From Labrys monachus (lineage in GTDB: Bacteria; Pseudomonadota; Alphaproteobacteria; Rhizobiales; Labraceae), in contig NZ_JAUSVK010000001.1 in NCBI RefSeq assembly GCF_030814655.1, positions 4,161,001-4,225,000 of the forward strand: a stretch of DNA of 64,000 nt. Direction: 5' to 3'. Below the pieces are notes generated by a model. That model was not told where the DNA came from and did no database searches. It saw only the letters and a list, made by a program, of their open reading frames with translations. A program made the translations under genes and the position numbers. How positions within the stretch are numbered: the stretch's first letter is position 1; every line of letters starts with the position of its first letter. Shown piece by piece: positions 1 through 9,630 of this stretch.

Positions 1-612
1 GGGCAGGCCGAGGCCCGCGGTATAGATACCCAGGAGAAAGGCGCCGTAGCCGACGCTCGCCTCCCGCCCGGCGACGGCCAGCACGGTCGCCAGCACCGGC
101 CCGATGCAGGGCGTCCAGCCGAAGGCGAAGGCAAGGCCCATCACATAGGCGCCCCAGGGCCCCGGCGTGGCGCGGCTGTGGAAGCGGGCGTGGCGATACA
201 GCATCGCGATGCGAAAGACGCCGAGGAAATGCAGGCCCATCGCAATGATGATGACGCCGGCGACCAGGGCGAAGGGATCGACCGACACCGCCCAGCTCAT
301 CGGCAGGACACCGGCATCCGCCGCATGCATGAGCCAGCCGGCAAGCACGCGCCGGGCCGAGACCAGCAGCGAGCCCACCAGTGACGCGCTGGCCCCCAGC
401 GAAATGAAGATGGTGGCGAGACCCGCCATGAAGAACACCGCGCAGATCACCACCCGCCGCCGCACGACGCGGTCGACCGTCTCGCCGGTGATCTCGTCGA
501 TGGTGGCCCCGGCGAGATAGGTGAGATAAGGCGGCACCAGGGGAAGCACGCAGGGCGACAGGAACGAAGCGAGGCCCGCGAGGAACACTGCGGGCAGGGT
601 TATGTCGGCCAT
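1..612 (-). CDS. Cytochrome c biogenesis protein CcdA family (3' end outside window)
   Basis: This is an integral membrane thiol-disulfide transporter of the CcdA/DsbD transmembrane family. It passes electrons from cytoplasmic thioredoxin to periplasmic thiol proteins, for example for cytochrome c maturation. The ATG at 612 opens MADITLPAVFLAG, followed at once by the hallmark SPCVLPLVPPY with the first redox Cys. The second redox Cys is in GWTPCIGPVL, about residues 165-175. At least four hydrophobic segments are readable. The frame is open for 204 codons to base 1, so the C-terminus is missing. It is divergent from the S58 peptidase gene. The family is clear; the exact partner (cytochrome c or another thiol protein) is inference. 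Confidence 0.88.
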   Translation of the reverse strand, partial: MADITLPAVFLAGLASFLSPCVLPLVPPYLTYLAGATIDEITGETVDRVVRRRVVICAVFFMAGLATIFISLGASASLVGSLLVSARRVLAGWLMHAADAGVLPMSWAVSVDPFALVAGVIIIAMGLHFLGVFRIAMLYRHARFHSRATPGPWGAYVMGLAFAFGWTPCIGPVLATVLAVAGREASVGYGAFLLGIYTAGLGLP

Positions 613-821
613 CGATGCATCCGTGCGTGCGTGAACGATCGGGCGCCCCGCTCGGCCGAGCCGGGCGTACCGCTTTCTGCTCTACAGCGCCATGCGCCGC
701 CGCCCAAGTCCGTTTGCACCGCGATCATGCGGTCGTGATCGGCGGCGATGTCGCAGCGGGTGTTGACAAGGCGGGCGGGAGGCTCAGGGTGGAGCCCCTC
801 GTAATCTGCCGGAGGCCCCCT

Positions 822-1820
822 TTGCAGAACCTCATCACCGATGTCGAGGGCATCGCCGTGGGCAACGCCCGGGACCTCGCCCTGGGATCGGGGACGACCG
901 CGATCCTCTTCGACGAGCCCACCATCGCCGCCGTGGATGTGCGGGGCGGAGCGCCCGGCACGCGCGAGACCGATCTCCTCGGGCTCGAAAGGACGGTGGA
1001 GCGTGTCGACGCCATCGTCCTCTCCGGCGGATCGGCCTTCGGCCTGGAGGCGGCGGGCGGCGTCATGGCCTTCCTGGCGCAGCATGGACGCGGCTTCCGC
1101 GTCGGCGACGCCTGCGTGCCGATCGTGCCGGGGGCGATCCTGTTCGACCTGCTCAATGGCGGCGACAAGGCATGGGGCCTGCATTCGCCCTATCGCGACC
1201 TCGGACTCGAAGCCGCGGGCCGGGCCGGCCCGGCGTTCCTGCTCGGCACCGAAGGCGCCGGCACAGGCGCGACGACGGCCTCGCTCAAGGGCGGCCTCGG
1301 CTCTGCCTCGGCGCGCATCGGCCCCTTCACCGTCGGCGCGCTGGTGGCGGTGAACGCCCTCGGCAGCGTCACCATCGGCGACGGGCCGCATTTCTGGTCT
1401 GCTCCCTATGAGAGGGATGCCGAATATGGCGGCCTCGGCCTGCCGCATCCCTGGCCGGCGGACGCGCTGGCGCTGCGCTACAAGGGGGTGCGGCCGGAGA
1501 ATACCACGATCGCCGTCGTCGCCACCGATGCCCGCCTCTCCAAGGCGCAGGCCAGGCATTTCGCCGTCATGGCGCAGGATGGCCTTTCGCGTGCCATCCA
1601 CCCGGTGCATACGCCACTCGACGGCGACACGGTGTTCGCGGCGGCGACCGGCAAGGTCGGCATTGCCGATCCCGTGGCGGACCTGATCGGGCTCGGCACG
1701 ACGGCGGCCCATGTGCTCGCCCGCGCCTGCGCCCGCGGCATCTATGAGGCGTCGTCCCTGCCCTACGCACCGGCCTTGCCCGCGTGGCGCGAACGGTTCG
1801 GCCATTTGCAAAGCGCGTAA
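822..1820 (+). CDS. P1 family peptidase (S58, DmpA-like aminopeptidase)
   Basis: This is a self-processing N-terminal-nucleophile peptidase of the DmpA/S58 family, whose members release N-terminal residues or act on beta-peptides. Family features seen are [16 protein letters not shown] near the N-terminus, [15 protein letters not shown], and [11 protein letters not shown] before the likely autoproteolytic Gly-Ser. The frame is open far upstream, but homology begins only at [16 protein letters not shown] at 811-815 lies six bases before a TTG at 822, so I start there (332 aa, normal for the family). A GTG at 789 is the alternative. Substrate is unknown. The next gene, rpe, follows after 64 bp and could share its transcript. 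Confidence 0.85.
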   Translation: MQNLITDVEGIAVGNARDLALGSGTTAILFDEPTIAAVDVRGGAPGTRETDLLGLERTVERVDAIVLSGGSAFGLEAAGGVMAFLAQHGRGFRVGDACVPIVPGAILFDLLNGGDKAWGLHSPYRDLGLEAAGRAGPAFLLGTEGAGTGATTASLKGGLGSASARIGPFTVGALVAVNALGSVTIGDGPHFWSAPYERDAEYGGLGLPHPWPADALALRYKGVRPENTTIAVVATDARLSKAQARHFAVMAQDGLSRAIHPVHTPLDGDTVFAAATGKVGIADPVADLIGLGTTAAHVLARACARGIYEASSLPYAPALPAWRERFGHLQSA

Positions 1821-1884
1821 GGCTCTGGCACGACACGGGCGAACCGATACGTCATCTCGTCATCCATCCCCGGCAGGAGCCCTC

Positions 1885-2553
1885 ATGCCCCGTCCCATCG
1901 TCATCGCCCCGTCCATCCTTTCCGCGGATTTCGCCAGCCTCGGCGCCGAAATAAAGGCCATCGAGGATGCTGGCGCGGACTGGGTGCATTTCGACGTGAT
2001 GGACGGGCATTTCGTGCCGAACCTCACCATCGGGGCCGGCGTCGCCGCCGCGATCCGGCCGCATGTGCGCACCAAGCTCGACGTTCACCTGATGATCTCG
2101 CCGGTCGATGCCTATCTGGAGGACTTCGCCGAGGCGGGCGCCGACGGCATCACCGTCCACGCCGAGGCGGGACCCCATCTGCACCGCTCGCTGCAGATCA
2201 TTCGCGGCCTCGGCAAGCGGGCCGGCGTCGCGCTCAATCCCGGCACGCCCGCCGATGCCATCGACTATGTGCTCGACCTCGTCGACCTCGTGCTGGTGAT
2301 GACCGTCAATCCCGGATTCGGCGGACAGGCCTTCATCCCGGCGATGCTGTCCAAGATCTCCGCCGTGCGCTCCAAGATCGGCGACCGGCCCGTCGATATC
2401 GAGGTGGACGGCGGCATCGCGCCCTCGACGGCGCCGCTGGTCGCCGCTGCCGGCGCCAATGCGCTCGTAGCGGGCTCCGCGGTGTTCAAGGGCGGTCCCG
2501 CCGCCTATGCCGCCAATATCGCCGCCATCCGCGAGGCCGCAACCGGCCGCTGA
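1885..2553 (+). CDS. rpe: Ribulose-phosphate 3-epimerase
   Basis: This cytoplasmic TIM-barrel enzyme interconverts ribulose-5-phosphate and xylulose-5-phosphate in the pentose phosphate and Calvin pathways. The 222-aa product has the family signatures [13 protein letters not shown] at the N-terminus, [12 protein letters not shown] with metal ligands His and Asp, [16 protein letters not shown] and the phosphate-binding EVDGGI. An AGGAG at 1875-1879 sits five bases before the ATG, which fixes the start although the frame is open upstream. Production of ribose-5-phosphate precursors fits the purine genes nearby, but a functional link is inference. Confidence 0.96.
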   Translation: MPRPIVIAPSILSADFASLGAEIKAIEDAGADWVHFDVMDGHFVPNLTIGAGVAAAIRPHVRTKLDVHLMISPVDAYLEDFAEAGADGITVHAEAGPHLHRSLQIIRGLGKRAGVALNPGTPADAIDYVLDLVDLVLVMTVNPGFGGQAFIPAMLSKISAVRSKIGDRPVDIEVDGGIAPSTAPLVAAAGANALVAGSAVFKGGPAAYAANIAAIREAATGR

Positions 2554-2570
2554 GGGGGACGGACAGAACC

Positions 2571-2595
2571 GCGTGCCGGTCGGAAGCCGGCACGC
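2571..2595 (+). terminator. Hairpin after rpe
   Basis: A perfect 9-bp stem (GCGTGCCGG against CCGGCACGC) with a 7-base loop lies 17 bases after the rpe stop. No T-run follows, so it may be a factor-dependent terminator or a 3'-stabilising structure. Its core resembles the hairpin after icd at 20646-20667. Confidence 0.5.
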
Positions 2596-2676
2596 CATCC
2601 CGCATAAATCTCGCGAAGACGGGTACACTTTCGCCGCGATCGTGCCTACAAGGACGCTGAATTCAGAGGTCCTTCG

Positions 2677-3984
2677 ATGATTACTCGCTACAGCCGCCCC
2701 CAAATGGTCTCGATCTGGGCGGAGCAGACCCGCTTCCGCATCTGGTTCGAGATCGAGGCCCATGCCACCGATGCCCTCGCCGAGCTCGGCGTGGTGCCCA
2801 GGGAAGCCGCCGCCACCATCTGGGCCAAGGCCAAGGACGCGGTGTTCGACGTCGCGCGGATCGACGAGATCGAGCGCGAGGTGAAGCACGACGTCATCGC
2901 CTTCCTGACCCATCTCGGCGAGATCGTCGGCCCGGACGCACGCTTCCTGCACCAGGGCATGACCTCGTCGGACGTGCTGGACACCTGCTTCGCCGTGCAA
3001 TTGTCGCGCGCCACCGACCTGCTCATCGCCGATGTCGACGCGCTCCTGGCGGCGCTGAAGAAGCGGGCGTTCGAGCATAAATACACGCCCACCATCGGCC
3101 GCAGCCACGGCATCCATGCCGAGCCGGTGACGTTCGGGCTCAAGCTGGCGCAGGCCTATGCCGAATTCGCGCGCAACCGCGAACGCCTCATCGCCGCCCG
3201 CCGGGAAATCGCCACCTGCGCGATCTCCGGCGCCGTCGGCACCTTCGCCAATATCGATCCGCGCGTCGAGGAACATGTCGCGGCCAAGATGGGCCTCGCG
3301 GTCGAGCCGGTCTCGACCCAGGTCATCCCGCGCGACCGCCATGCGATGTTCTTCACCACGCTCGGCGTGGTCGCTTCCTCGATCGAACGCCTCGCCATCG
3401 AGATCCGCCATCTGCAGCGCACCGAAGTGCTCGAGGCCGAGGAGTTCTTCTCCGAGGGCCAGAAGGGCTCCTCCGCCATGCCACACAAGCGCAACCCGGT
3501 CCTGACCGAGAATCTCACCGGCCTCGCCCGCATGGTCCGCTCCTACGCCATGCCCGCCATGGAGAATGTGGCGCTGTGGCACGAGCGCGACATTTCCCAT
3601 TCCTCGGTCGAGCGCATGATCGGCCCCGATGCCACCGTCACGCTCGATTTCGCCCTGGCGCGGCTCGCCGGCGTCATCGACAAATTGCTGATCTATCCCG
3701 ACAACATGCGCCGCAATCTCGATCGCCTCGGCGGCTTGCACAATTCGCAGCGCGTGCTGCTGGCGCTGACGCAGGCAGGGGCGAGCCGCGAGGATTCCTA
3801 TCGTCTCGTCCAGCGCAACGCGATGAAGGTCTGGCGCGGCGAAGGCGACTTCCTGGCCTTCCTCAAGGCCGACCCCGACGTTTCCTCACTGCTGGCCGAC
3901 GAGACGCTGGAGGCGATGTTCGACGAAGGCTATCACCTCAAGCATGTCGACACCGTCTTCGACCGGGTGTTCGGCAAGGGCTAA
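2677..3984 (+). CDS. purB: Adenylosuccinate lyase
   Basis: A homotetrameric cytoplasmic lyase that acts twice in purine synthesis: it cleaves SAICAR to AICAR plus fumarate, and adenylosuccinate to AMP plus fumarate. The 435-aa protein shows the superfamily signature [11 protein letters not shown] at residues 264-274, carrying the catalytic Ser on its mobile loop. It also has [10 protein letters not shown] near residue 94 and [10 protein letters not shown] near 141 with catalytic His residues. The purC, purS, purQ and purL genes lie 2-10 kb downstream on the same strand, so the purine genes are clustered but not in one tight operon. A hairpin follows at 3997-4014. Confidence 0.97.
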   Translation: MITRYSRPQMVSIWAEQTRFRIWFEIEAHATDALAELGVVPREAAATIWAKAKDAVFDVARIDEIEREVKHDVIAFLTHLGEIVGPDARFLHQGMTSSDVLDTCFAVQLSRATDLLIADVDALLAALKKRAFEHKYTPTIGRSHGIHAEPVTFGLKLAQAYAEFARNRERLIAARREIATCAISGAVGTFANIDPRVEEHVAAKMGLAVEPVSTQVIPRDRHAMFFTTLGVVASSIERLAIEIRHLQRTEVLEAEEFFSEGQKGSSAMPHKRNPVLTENLTGLARMVRSYAMPAMENVALWHERDISHSSVERMIGPDATVTLDFALARLAGVIDKLLIYPDNMRRNLDRLGGLHNSQRVLLALTQAGASREDSYRLVQRNAMKVWRGEGDFLAFLKADPDVSSLLADETLEAMFDEGYHLKHVDTVFDRVFGKG

Positions 3985-3996
3985 GGCGTCTTTCAG

Positions 3997-4014
3997 AAAA
4001 GCTGATGGGCTTTT
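3997..4014 (+). terminator. Terminator-like hairpin after purB
   Basis: AAAAGC, a 6-base loop and GCTTTT form a stem ending in four T, 13 bases after the purB stop. The same GAAAAGC..GAT.GGCT.TTC layout recurs at about 43433-43454 near cckA. Confidence 0.55.
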
Positions 4015-4100
4015 CGATCAGGAAGATGCGTTGACGCAACGATTGGGGCAGTTTTGCGGTTCGCTGAAAACGCAAATCTGCTCTCGGAGGGAGAGCTTTC

Positions 4101-4652
4101 TTGCGCATTTCCGATACCGACATCCTGATCCTGCCGGGGTTGGGCAATTCCGGACCGGACCACTGGCAGTCCCGCTGGCAGGCGCGGCTTTCGACGGCGC
4201 GGCGCGTCGAACAGGACGATTGGGACCGTCCCACCCGGGAGGCCTGGGTCGGGCGCCTGGTCGAAGCCGTCCACACATCGACGCGCCCGGCCATCATCAT
4301 CGCCCATTCCCTCGGCGTGTCCACCGCGGTCCTGGCCGCGGACCGGCTGAAGGAGCATGTCGTCGGCGCCCTGCTGGTCGCCCCGCCGGACGCCGACAGG
4401 CCGGACCTGACGCCGGGCCATGCGCTCGATTTCACCCCCCTGCCGATGGCGCCCCTGCCCTTCCCGTCCCTGCTCGTCGCCAGCCGGAACGATCCCTATT
4501 GCGAGGTCAACCGGGCGAGCAGCTTCGCCGAGGCCTGGGGCAGCGAATTCGTCGATGCCGGCGAGGCGGGCCACATCAATGTCGAATCGGGCCACGGGCC
4601 CTGGCCGGAAGGTCTTCTCCGCCTCGCGAGCTTCCTGACCAAGCTGAAATGA
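4101..4652 (+). CDS. RBBP9/YdeN-family alpha/beta hydrolase
   Basis: A small (183 aa) serine hydrolase of the RBBP9/YdeN family. The N-terminus reads DILILPGLGNSGPDHWQ, typical of the group. The nucleophile elbow is AHSLGVS near residue 71 and the catalytic His is probably in AGHINVESGHG near the C-terminus. The physiological substrate of these proteins is mostly unknown. The start is a TTG at 4101, served by GGAGGGA about nine bases upstream; no good ATG exists nearby. It stands alone between the purB terminator and a convergent aldolase gene. Confidence 0.85.
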   Translation: MRISDTDILILPGLGNSGPDHWQSRWQARLSTARRVEQDDWDRPTREAWVGRLVEAVHTSTRPAIIIAHSLGVSTAVLAADRLKEHVVGALLVAPPDADRPDLTPGHALDFTPLPMAPLPFPSLLVASRNDPYCEVNRASSFAEAWGSEFVDAGEAGHINVESGHGPWPEGLLRLASFLTKLK

Positions 4653-4746
4653 CCGAAGCGTGCACCCTGCCGGGCGGATCGAAATCGCTCCGACGCTTGC
4701 CCTGCACCGCCCGGCGAATGCCGCACTGCCGGGCTTGCCGCCGACG

Positions 4747-5547
4747 TCAGTAGGAAGCCACCTTCTTGCCGTCGTCGCCGCGGGCCGCCTTCAGGGCCGC
4801 CTGGGCGCCGCTGATGAAGAACGCCCAGTCCGACCCGACGGCCATGATGTCGAAGCCCATGGCGGCGTTGCGGGCAGCCGCCTCGCCGCCGCTGCAGAAG
4901 ATCGCCGTCACCTTGCGGCGGGCCTTGGCGGCGACCAGAAGCCGCTCCATCACCGCGACCGATTCCGGCATGCGGTGATCGAGCCTGGCGCCGTCGCTGA
5001 GGCTGATCGACAGATCGCTCGGGCCGACGAACACGCCGTCGAGGCCGGGAACGTCGAGGATGTCCTCCATCGCTTCGACCGCCTGCCGCGTCTCGATCAT
5101 GGCGAGCACGATGAAATCGTCATTGGCGCGGGCGCGATAGGTCTCCGCGTCGGTCTCGAAGAGGCCGACCGCACGGGTAGGACCCCAGCTCCGCCCGCCG
5201 ACGGGCGGATATTTCAGGGTGTCGACGAGCCTGCGCGCATCGGCTGCGCTGTTGATCATCGGCAGGATGACGAACTCGGCGCCGCAATCGAGCAGCCGCG
5301 CCGCCTCGCCGAAGGCCTCGAGGCCGGCTCGTATGCCGGCCGGCTTGCCGACCAGATGAGCGGCGACGATGGCGTCCCGCGCTTCCGTGAACGCGGCCTC
5401 GCCGTGCTGGAGGTCGACGATGACCGCATCGAAGCCGACGCGGCCGAGCATCTCGGCCATGCGAGGATAGGCCGAAGCCATCCATCCGGCGAAGATCTTC
5501 TCGCCGCCGGCGAGACGGGCACGCAACGCAGGAACAGCCATCGGCAA
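4747..5547 (-). CDS. HpcH/HpaI-type aldolase family protein
   Basis: A class II metal-dependent pyruvate aldolase of the HpcH/HpaI family (266 aa), a group that cleaves 2-keto-3-deoxy or 4-hydroxy-2-oxo acids to pyruvate and an aldehyde. Readable family features are FDAVIVDLQHGEA near residue 40, the metal-binding region AMIETRQAVE near 150, and GVFVGPSDLSISL near 170. The exact substrate cannot be read from the sequence. It sits upstream of a convergent hydrolase and is transcribed away from DUF1476, which ends 58 bases before it on the same strand. The two minus-strand genes could be cotranscribed. Confidence 0.86.
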   Translation of the reverse strand: MPMAVPALRARLAGGEKIFAGWMASAYPRMAEMLGRVGFDAVIVDLQHGEAAFTEARDAIVAAHLVGKPAGIRAGLEAFGEAARLLDCGAEFVILPMINSAADARRLVDTLKYPPVGGRSWGPTRAVGLFETDAETYRARANDDFIVLAMIETRQAVEAMEDILDVPGLDGVFVGPSDLSISLSDGARLDHRMPESVAVMERLLVAAKARRKVTAIFCSGGEAAARNAAMGFDIMAVGSDWAFFISGAQAALKAARGDDGKKVASY

Positions 5548-5605
5548 ACCTGTCTGGAGAAAGGAGAAGTCCGCCTTCGCCGCAAGCGGGGCGGGACCGG
5601 CCGGC

Positions 5606-5929
5606 TCAGACGCCGTTCTGAACCTCCAGCGCCGCCTGGCCGAGGAGCTCGAACATGGTCTCGCGGATCTGCTGCTCGCTGATGCCGATATGGGCGGCGC
5701 CGAAGTCGCCGAGAACCTTGCGTACGACGTCGTTGTCGCCGATCTCCTCGAAGTCCGACATCACGACGGATTTGGCGTAGCTGCTCGCCTCTTCGCCGGC
5801 AAGCCCGAGCTTCTCGGCAGCCCACAGCCCGAGCAGCTTGTTCCGGCGGGCAGTCGCCTTGAAACGCAGCTCCTCGTCGTGAGCGAACTTGCTCTCATAG
5901 GCTTCTTCGCGCTTGTCGAAGGTGGTCAT
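5606..5929 (-). CDS. DUF1476 protein, F1-ATPase zeta-subunit family
   Basis: A 107-aa soluble all-alpha protein with the DUF1476 hallmark N-terminus MTTFDKREEAYESKFAHDEELRF-type sequence and an acidic helical body. In Paracoccus denitrificans this family is the zeta subunit that inhibits ATP hydrolysis by the F1Fo-ATP synthase; in other alphaproteobacteria the inhibitory strength varies. That this copy acts on the ATPase is inferred from family. It is divergent from purC across a 279-bp intergenic region, an arrangement I associate with Hyphomicrobiales. Confidence 0.88.
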   Translation of the reverse strand: MTTFDKREEAYESKFAHDEELRFKATARRNKLLGLWAAEKLGLAGEEASSYAKSVVMSDFEEIGDNDVVRKVLGDFGAAHIGISEQQIRETMFELLGQAALEVQNGV

Positions 5930-5961
5930 CGGTCGATTCCTGTTGAGTTAGGTACTCACCC

Positions 5962-5980
5962 TGTTGCATATAGGCCAACA
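5962..5980. promoter_or_regulatory. Small inverted repeat in the DUF1476/purC divergent region
   Basis: TGTTG and CAACA are separated by nine bases in the AT-richer part of the 279-bp divergent spacer, 33-51 bases upstream of the DUF1476 start. It could be an operator, but five-base arms are weak evidence. The rest of the spacer up to 6208 shows no clear signal. Confidence 0.2.
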
Positions 5981-6208
5981 ATCCCCAAATCAAATTAACC
6001 TGCCGTAAGACGCCGGTGCATTGTGCAGGGTCAAACAGTTCGGCGCGATCCATTGGCACAATCGTTGTGCCGAGGGCCGGGATCGGCTAGGTTGGTTCCG
6101 TCTCCGGTTTGCTGTCGCAAATCGAATCGCCAATTGCGCCGGCCCACGGATCGCATTTCCAGGAGCCCTGGCACTTTGACGGATTTTCTCAAACCACGGT
6201 ACATCCCG

Positions 6209-6973
6209 ATGAACCGCCGCCGCCGCATTTACGAAGGCAAGGCGAAGGTCCTCTATGAGGGACCTGAGCCCGGCACGCTGATACAGCACTTCAAAGACGA
6301 CGCCACTGCTTTCAATGCCAAGAAACACGAGGTCATTGACGGCAAGGGCGTGCTCAACAACCGCATCTCGGAATATCTCTTCCAGAACCTCAACGACATC
6401 GGCGTCCCCACGCATTTCATCCGCCGGCTGAACATGCGCGAGCAGCTGATTCGCGAGGTCGAGATTATCCCGCTCGAAGTGGTCGTGCGCAACGTCGCCG
6501 CCGGCTCGATCGCGACGCGGCTCGGCCTGGAGGAAGGCACCCAGCTCCCCCGCTCGATCATCGAGTTCTACTACAAGAACGACCAGCTCAACGACCCCAT
6601 GGTCTCCGAAGAGCACATCACCGCCTTCGGTTGGGCGAGCCCGCCCGAGCTCGACGACATCATGGCGCTCGCGATCCGCGTCAACGACTTCCTGTCCGGC
6701 CTCTTCCTGGGCGTCGGCATCCGTCTGGTCGATTTCAAGATCGAATGCGGCCGGCTGTGGGAAAACGAGATGATGCGCATCGTTCTCGCCGATGAGATCT
6801 CGCCGGATTCCTGCCGCCTGTGGGACATCAAGTCGAACGACAAGCTCGACAAGGATCGTTTCCGCCGCGACATGGGCGGCCTCGTCGAAGCCTATACCGA
6901 AGTCGCCCGCCGTCTCGGCATCCTCAACGAGATGGAGAATGTGGTGACCACGGGACCCAAGCTCGTCCAGTGA
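6209..6973 (+). CDS. purC: Phosphoribosylaminoimidazole-succinocarboxamide synthase
   Basis: SAICAR synthetase joins aspartate to CAIR with ATP, the step before PurB. The 254-aa product begins [19 protein letters not shown] with the ATP-binding KAK motif. It contains [17 protein letters not shown] near residue 90 and [10 protein letters not shown] with catalytic acids near residue 175. The frame stays open upstream to 6023, but homology starts at this ATG. Length and motifs are normal. purS and purQ follow at 7.8 and 8.7 kb on the same strand, with small envelope-protein genes in between. Confidence 0.96.
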   Translation: MNRRRRIYEGKAKVLYEGPEPGTLIQHFKDDATAFNAKKHEVIDGKGVLNNRISEYLFQNLNDIGVPTHFIRRLNMREQLIREVEIIPLEVVVRNVAAGSIATRLGLEEGTQLPRSIIEFYYKNDQLNDPMVSEEHITAFGWASPPELDDIMALAIRVNDFLSGLFLGVGIRLVDFKIECGRLWENEMMRIVLADEISPDSCRLWDIKSNDKLDKDRFRRDMGGLVEAYTEVARRLGILNEMENVVTTGPKLVQ

Positions 6974-6986
6974 CCGCGTTTCTCCC

Positions 6987-7544
6987 GTGACGTTTACCAG
7001 CTTGCAATTCGGGAAAAGGCTCGCGCGCTTTGGCGTGCGGGCCTTTTTCGTGACCATCGGCTTCTTCTCGCTCGCCGCCTGCGACTATTGGATCGGCGAT
7101 GCCGCGGCGACCATGCCGGACCAGGGGTCCTGGCAGGTCCTGCCGATGCGGGCTTTCCTGACCAATCGGGACGTTCGCGTCGAAGGCATGCAATTGTGCA
7201 CCCTCGCCCGGTGCGGCTACGATGCGGCGCTCGAACGCTTCACCGCCACGGGCGAGGAGGCCGCGGCGCTGGAGCGTGCGCTCGCGCAGCCCCGGCAACT
7301 GGCGGCGGCCATCGCCAGGCCGGCGCGGCCGGGAAGCAAGACGCCGCCGCCGCAGGTCGTCGCCGAGAATTTCGGCAACGGCGCATGGTCCGGCGTTCAC
7401 CTCGCGATGACCGGCGGGGCGAAGTCCCGCCATGTTGAAGGCTATGCGGTGAGCAGGCGCGGCCCGGCGGGCACCACCTTCATCGTCCTCATTGCCGCCG
7501 ACGCCGCGGTTTCGAAGCGGTTGATCATCGCGGCGACGCGGTAG
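6987..7544 (+). CDS. Putative lipoprotein, unknown function
   Basis: A 185-aa protein I do not recognise. It begins at a GTG 13 bases after the purC stop and carries a basic N-terminal stretch, a hydrophobic segment and a lipobox FSLAAC with the acceptor Cys at residue 32, so it is probably a lipoprotein. Two more Cys occur in QLCTLARCG, which could form a disulfide in the periplasm. No catalytic motif is visible. The short gap to purC suggests cotranscription, but a role in purine synthesis is unlikely. Confidence 0.68.
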   Translation: MTFTSLQFGKRLARFGVRAFFVTIGFFSLAACDYWIGDAAATMPDQGSWQVLPMRAFLTNRDVRVEGMQLCTLARCGYDAALERFTATGEEAAALERALAQPRQLAAAIARPARPGSKTPPPQVVAENFGNGAWSGVHLAMTGGAKSRHVEGYAVSRRGPAGTTFIVLIAADAAVSKRLIIAATR

Positions 7545-7547
7545 CAG

Positions 7548-7564
7548 GGCGCCGTCGCGGCGCC
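7548..7564 (+). terminator. Hairpin after the purC-linked lipoprotein gene
   Basis: GGCGCC, five bases and GGCGCC form a 6-bp GC stem three bases after the stop codon. No T-tract follows, so intrinsic termination is uncertain. Confidence 0.3.
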
Positions 7565-7804
7565 AAATGCAAAGCGGAGATTGAACAGCCGCGCCGACTG
7601 CTTTAAGCGCAACACTTCGAAGACTGTTTGAAAACCATCCCGTCCGCCCGGCGAGCCAGACGCAAGACGGCGCTTGTCCCCCGGCGGCGGACGTGTCCGC
7701 AGCCCCTGGATGTCTTCCCTCCCCGCCGCGCGGCGTGCCGGGGAGCGACAGACGTCCGGACGGAAGCGGTTTTCAGGCGGACTGCCAGATCCATGAGGTG
7801 TTGC

Positions 7805-8044
7805 ATGAAGGCCCGTGTCGTCGTTACGCTGAAAACCGGCGTGCTGGACCCCCAGGGCAAGGCGATCGAGGGAGCACTCGCCTCGCTCGGCATTGCCGGG
7901 GTCGGCGGTGTACGGCAAGGCAAGGTGTTCGACATCGAATTGGCCCAGCCCGATGCGGATGCCGCGCGCGAAACCCTGAAGGCGGCATGCGAAAAGCTCC
8001 TGGCCAACACCGTCATCGAGAATTACACGATCGACATCGCCTGA
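7805..8044 (+). CDS. purS: Phosphoribosylformylglycinamidine synthase subunit PurS
   Basis: The small (79 aa) subunit that bridges PurQ and PurL in the split FGAM synthase found in Gram-positives, archaea and alphaproteobacteria. It starts MKARVVVTLKTGVLDPQGKAIEGAL, the typical PurS opening, and ends NYTIDIA. The frame is open upstream, but this ATG matches the family. Its 3' end overlaps a small secreted-protein gene in another frame, which separates it from purQ, its usual direct neighbour. Confidence 0.94.
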   Translation: MKARVVVTLKTGVLDPQGKAIEGALASLGIAGVGGVRQGKVFDIELAQPDADAARETLKAACEKLLANTVIENYTIDIA

Positions 8045-8592
8045 GGCACGGACGGGCCGCCCTCGCGGCCGCCTTCCTGGCCTTCGCGCCGGGCCCGGGC
8101 GTCGCCGACACCACATGGACGGCCGCCCGTCGCGACGGCCTCTCGCTCCGCTACGATGCGCAGGCCTGGACGGAACAGGCTCCGCCGGTTCCGCCTTCCC
8201 TCCTGACGCTGCGCTGCATCGCCCCGGTCTGCTCACCGGGCGCCGTCGTGACATTCGTGCGGGACGGGCGGCGTCTGGCGATGCCCGGATTCGGCGCCTT
8301 CGGCCCGGGTGCGGCGGCGGGTGCCGCCGTCGATCTGCGCGTGCAGAGCCTGACACCGGGTTCGCGCATTCGCCCGCGCCGGCCGGTCGAGCCGGTGGTC
8401 GTCGGGGCCATGAGCGGCTATCGCGGTGTCTACGACATCGAGGACCGTGCGCTGGCGAAGACCGGCGCCATCGTCCTGCTGCTGCGGCAAGCCGGCGGGA
8501 CGCTGGAAGCGAGGATGTCGGCGCCCGACCTTTCAGCCGGCGACATCGCGGCCTTCGAGCGGCTGACGGACGGGCTCGACACCGCCCGCTGA
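7987..8592 (+). CDS. Secreted protein of unknown function between purS and purQ
   Basis: A protein of about 200 aa with a probable signal peptide (RAALAAAFLAFAPGPGVADT). The body has no recognised domain; it contains two Cys, in LRCIAPVC, and several beta-strand-like stretches. The start is uncertain. An ATG at 7987 with GAAGG just upstream would overlap purS by 58 bases and give a long basic n-region. A CTG at 8041 overlapping the purS stop gives an ideal signal peptide but is a rare start codon. Its composition is like its neighbours, so it looks coding. Confidence 0.55.
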   Translation: MRKAPGQHRHRELHDRHRLRHGRAALAAAFLAFAPGPGVADTTWTAARRDGLSLRYDAQAWTEQAPPVPPSLLTLRCIAPVCSPGAVVTFVRDGRRLAMPGFGAFGPGAAAGAAVDLRVQSLTPGSRIRPRRPVEPVVVGAMSGYRGVYDIEDRALAKTGAIVLLLRQAGGTLEARMSAPDLSAGDIAAFERLTDGLDTAR

Positions 8593-8738
8593 AAGCGGCG
8601 CAGGGTGGTTGCGGCTCCGCCCTGCCCGCACGCCGCGAGCAGGGGAGCCATGCCGACTCTCCGCTTGACCCGGGCTTCCGTCCGGGCCGATAAGGCGCGG
8701 GATCGGAGGCCTTGGGCCGCGAACAGCGAGGAATCTCC

Positions 8739-9434
8739 ATGAAGGCAGCCGTCGTCATCTTCCCCGGTTCCAACCGCGAACGGGACGTCGCCAAGGCGCT
8801 GAGGCAGGCGGGAGCCCGGGTCGAGATGGTCTGGCACGCCGATACGGCGCTGCCGGCCCAGACGGACCTCGTGGTGCTGCCCGGCGGCTTCTCCTATGGG
8901 GACTATCTGCGCTGCGGCGCCATTGCGGCCAGAGCCGCCATCATGGAAGCCATCCGCGACCATGCCCTGCGCGGCGGCCTCGTGCTCGGCATCTGCAACG
9001 GCTTCCAGATCATCACCGATGGCGGCCTCCTGCCGGGCGTGCTGATGCGCAATGCCGACCTGAAATTCATCTGCAAGCGCGTGCATCTGCGCGTGGAGCG
9101 CACCGATACGCTCTACACCCGCGCCTACCGCCAGGGGCAGGCCATCGACGTCTGCGTGGCACATGGCGAGGGCAATTATTTCTGCAGCCCGGAGACTCTC
9201 ACGCAGCTCGAAGGAGACGGGCTCGTCGCCTTCCGCTATTGCGACGCGGCCGGCAAGGTCAGCGCCGCCACCAATCCGAACGGCTCGCTGAACAATATCG
9301 CGGGCATCTACTCCGCCAACCGCCGCATCCTCGGCATGATGCCGCATCCGGAGAACCTGATCGATCCGCTTGCCGGCGGAATCGACGGGCGCGGCCTCTT
9401 CTCCAGCCTCGTCGACGGTCTCGTGGGGGCGTGA
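8739..9434 (+). CDS. purQ: Phosphoribosylformylglycinamidine synthase subunit PurQ
   Basis: The class I glutamine amidotransferase subunit that supplies ammonia to PurL for converting FGAR to FGAM. In the 231-aa protein the nucleophile elbow is LGICNGFQII with Cys near residue 86, and the His/Glu pair is in MMPHPENLID near residue 200. The oxyanion-side motif is LPGGFSYGDYLRCG. A GCGAGGA about seven bases upstream supports the ATG at 8739. It functions with PurS (upstream) and PurL (downstream). Confidence 0.96.
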   Translation: MKAAVVIFPGSNRERDVAKALRQAGARVEMVWHADTALPAQTDLVVLPGGFSYGDYLRCGAIAARAAIMEAIRDHALRGGLVLGICNGFQIITDGGLLPGVLMRNADLKFICKRVHLRVERTDTLYTRAYRQGQAIDVCVAHGEGNYFCSPETLTQLEGDGLVAFRYCDAAGKVSAATNPNGSLNNIAGIYSANRRILGMMPHPENLIDPLAGGIDGRGLFSSLVDGLVGA

Positions 9435-9630
9435 TCCACAGCGGCGTTTCGTCTTCGTCCTGCCATGCTCGCATGCCTTAACCTGTCGCCACCGCTCCGG
9501 GCAGCCTTCCCCTCGCCAAATCCCATTCCCCGCTGAAACGGAAATGGCTGTTCATCCGTTGCCGGTGGTATGGTCCCGTCCGGATCACGGTGGTCGCCCG
9601 TCGGCGACGCTACGCGCAGGAGTGTGAGCT

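Noticed and set aside
600..1811. Minus-strand 403-codon frame opposite the S58 peptidase
   Set aside because: It is the shadow of a clear peptidase gene and shows no family motif.
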